From Chamaesiphon sp. (GTDB taxonomy: Bacteria > Cyanobacteriota > Cyanobacteriia > Cyanobacteriales > Chamaesiphonaceae): a stretch of 6,697 bases of DNA. The position numbers and the translations under genes are program-made. The stretch covers positions 1 to 6,697 of the forward strand of contig JAJAYU010000016.1 in NCBI GenBank assembly GCA_026786125.1, written 5' to 3'. The notes under the pieces were generated by a model. It ran no database searches and was not told the DNA's origin. It saw only the letters and a list, made by a program, of their open reading frames with translations. Shown here piece after piece: positions 5,907-6,697 of this stretch. Every line of letters begins with the position of its first letter. Positions within the stretch are counted from its first letter, which is position 1.

Positions 5907-6551
5907 TTAAGCTTTAGTCACAAAATTTATGACCACATCTAGGACTTCAGGGACGATCGAGTGTCCCATTCTAAATTCTTGATATTTTACGTCAATGCCC
6001 CATGCTGTCAATTGTTGCTGACTGTTTCGAGCAGCTTCAATCGGAACAACATCATCTTGAGTACCGTGAACGATCAGGACTGGTGGGGTCTGCTGGGCTG
6101 GCTTTGATCTATCGGTGTGCAAGTAACCACTGAGCACCATTAGACCCGCTACAGGTAAATCTAGCCCGATTTCTAGGGTCATCGCGCCGCCTTGAGAGAA
6201 TCAGGCAATCCAAGTGCGATCGAGTGGAATTCCGGTACTATCTGGTAAGGACTGAATCCATTCGGTCAAAACCTCGCGGCTAGTGGCTAATTGAGTGATA
6301 CTGCGATCGGTAAGTTTTCCCCCTCCGGTGAAGGAATACCACATTTTGCCTGTGTCGCTAAATTCATGAGCGAAGAGACCATTAGGAAAGAGAAATTGAT
6401 ATTCGGGGAGTTTGAAGTAGGGGACAAGATCGCCGAGGTCTTGGTTGTTGGCACCCCAGCCATGTAGGAGGATGATCGTGCCGAGTGGTTTGTTGATGCG
6501 GGCGGGGACGAAAATAATATCAAGTGGGTTGTTTTTGTCGGTTTGAGTCAT
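5907..6551 (-). pseudogene. Alpha/beta hydrolase (carboxylesterase type) with in-frame TGA
   Basis: Read through one stop, this is a 215-codon frame (214 residues plus the internal stop counted as one), the usual length of the small phospholipase/carboxylesterase family that hydrolyses short esters in the cytoplasm. LLHGWGANNQDL near the N-terminus is the oxyanion-loop HG motif. The nucleophile elbow should read GFSQGG, but its first glycine, codon 117 (6203-6201), is TGA; the following FSQGG with nucleophile Ser119 is intact. HGTQDDVVP carries catalytic Asp166, and MGHSIVPEV carries His197. No frameshift or second stop is seen, and one G-to-T change from GGA would explain it. The ATG at 6551 is chosen: the longer frame would need a TTG at 6590, and its extra 13 codons run over repeat-like GGTTGGGT sequence. 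A restart at the ATG at 6182 would lack the serine. Most likely a recent pseudogene or a base error; the DUF2555 gene follows 112 bases downstream. Confidence 0.85.
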
Positions 6552-6671
6552 GGGCGGAATAGATGGGTTGGGTGAAATTATGTGATGCAACTAGATTTCT
6601 ACATTTCTGGTGCTATTATTTCTATGTTTTTTGCAGTCGTCTGGAATGCGCCTAATTTGATTTTTTGATTG

Positions 6672-6677
6672 ATTATA
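6672..6677 (-). promoter_or_regulatory. Possible -10 box upstream of the hydrolase
   Basis: A perfect TATAAT on the minus strand, about 120 bases before the hydrolase ATG. A -35 element at normal spacing would fall outside the window, so it cannot be tested here. A hexamer match alone in AT-rich DNA is weak evidence. Confidence 0.25.
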
Positions 6678-6697
6678 TCGTTTGATCGATCACTGAT

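Noticed and set aside
5907..6182. Separate small gene from the second half of the hydrolase.
   Set aside because: Its ATG is an internal methionine just after FSQGGA; it continues the same frame as the upstream half and lacks the nucleophile serine, so it is a fragment of one gene.
6552..6590. Longer N-terminus of the hydrolase starting at 6590.
   Set aside because: The codon there is TTG without a Shine-Dalgarno, the extra residues are not family-like, and the DNA is GGTTGGGT repeat-like; the ATG at 6551 gives the normal length.

Overview
The window looks like cyanobacterial chromosome. At least four exact copies of the HIP1 octamer GCGATCGC occur (911-918, 1986-1993, 4316-4323, 5649-5656). 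The gene content also fits: a DICT-GAF histidine kinase, a DUF2555 protein and a cyanobacteriochrome-like GAF protein. The spaces between genes are filled with tandem heptamer/octamer repeats and short inverted-repeat elements built on GGTTGGGTT or GGGTGGGTTT, as in filamentous and other repeat-rich cyanobacteria. The species cannot be named from this sequence alone.

Layout: 1-141 has no convincing gene and ends in a degenerate heptamer tract. 142-2046 (-) is an orphan DICT-GAF-HisKA-HATPase sensor kinase with a GTG start. 2047-2376 is a repeat-rich divergent spacer. 2377-3336 (+) is a DUF362 protein, flanked by an exact 31-bp inverted repeat pair (2279-2309 and 3365-3395). 3337-3666 holds nested inverted-repeat elements between two convergent genes. 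The rest is on the minus strand, in transcription order: an alpha/beta hydrolase broken by an in-frame TGA (6551-5907), a DUF2555 protein (5794-5579), coaBC (5404-4220) and a single-GAF protein (4161-3667).

CoaBC is housekeeping coenzyme A synthesis. The most notable gene is the small GAF protein just downstream of it. It carries both cysteine signatures of DXCF-type cyanobacteriochromes: DECF at 71-74 and Cys-His at 101-102, with 28 residues between the two cysteines. It has no output domain, so it may be a stand-alone blue/violet-type photosensor that signals through a partner. The second notable point is the hydrolase: its only visible lesion is a stop codon at the first glycine of the GXSXG nucleophile elbow, and the rest of the frame and the catalytic residues are intact.

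No phage, transposase gene, CRISPR array, tRNA or rRNA was recognised.
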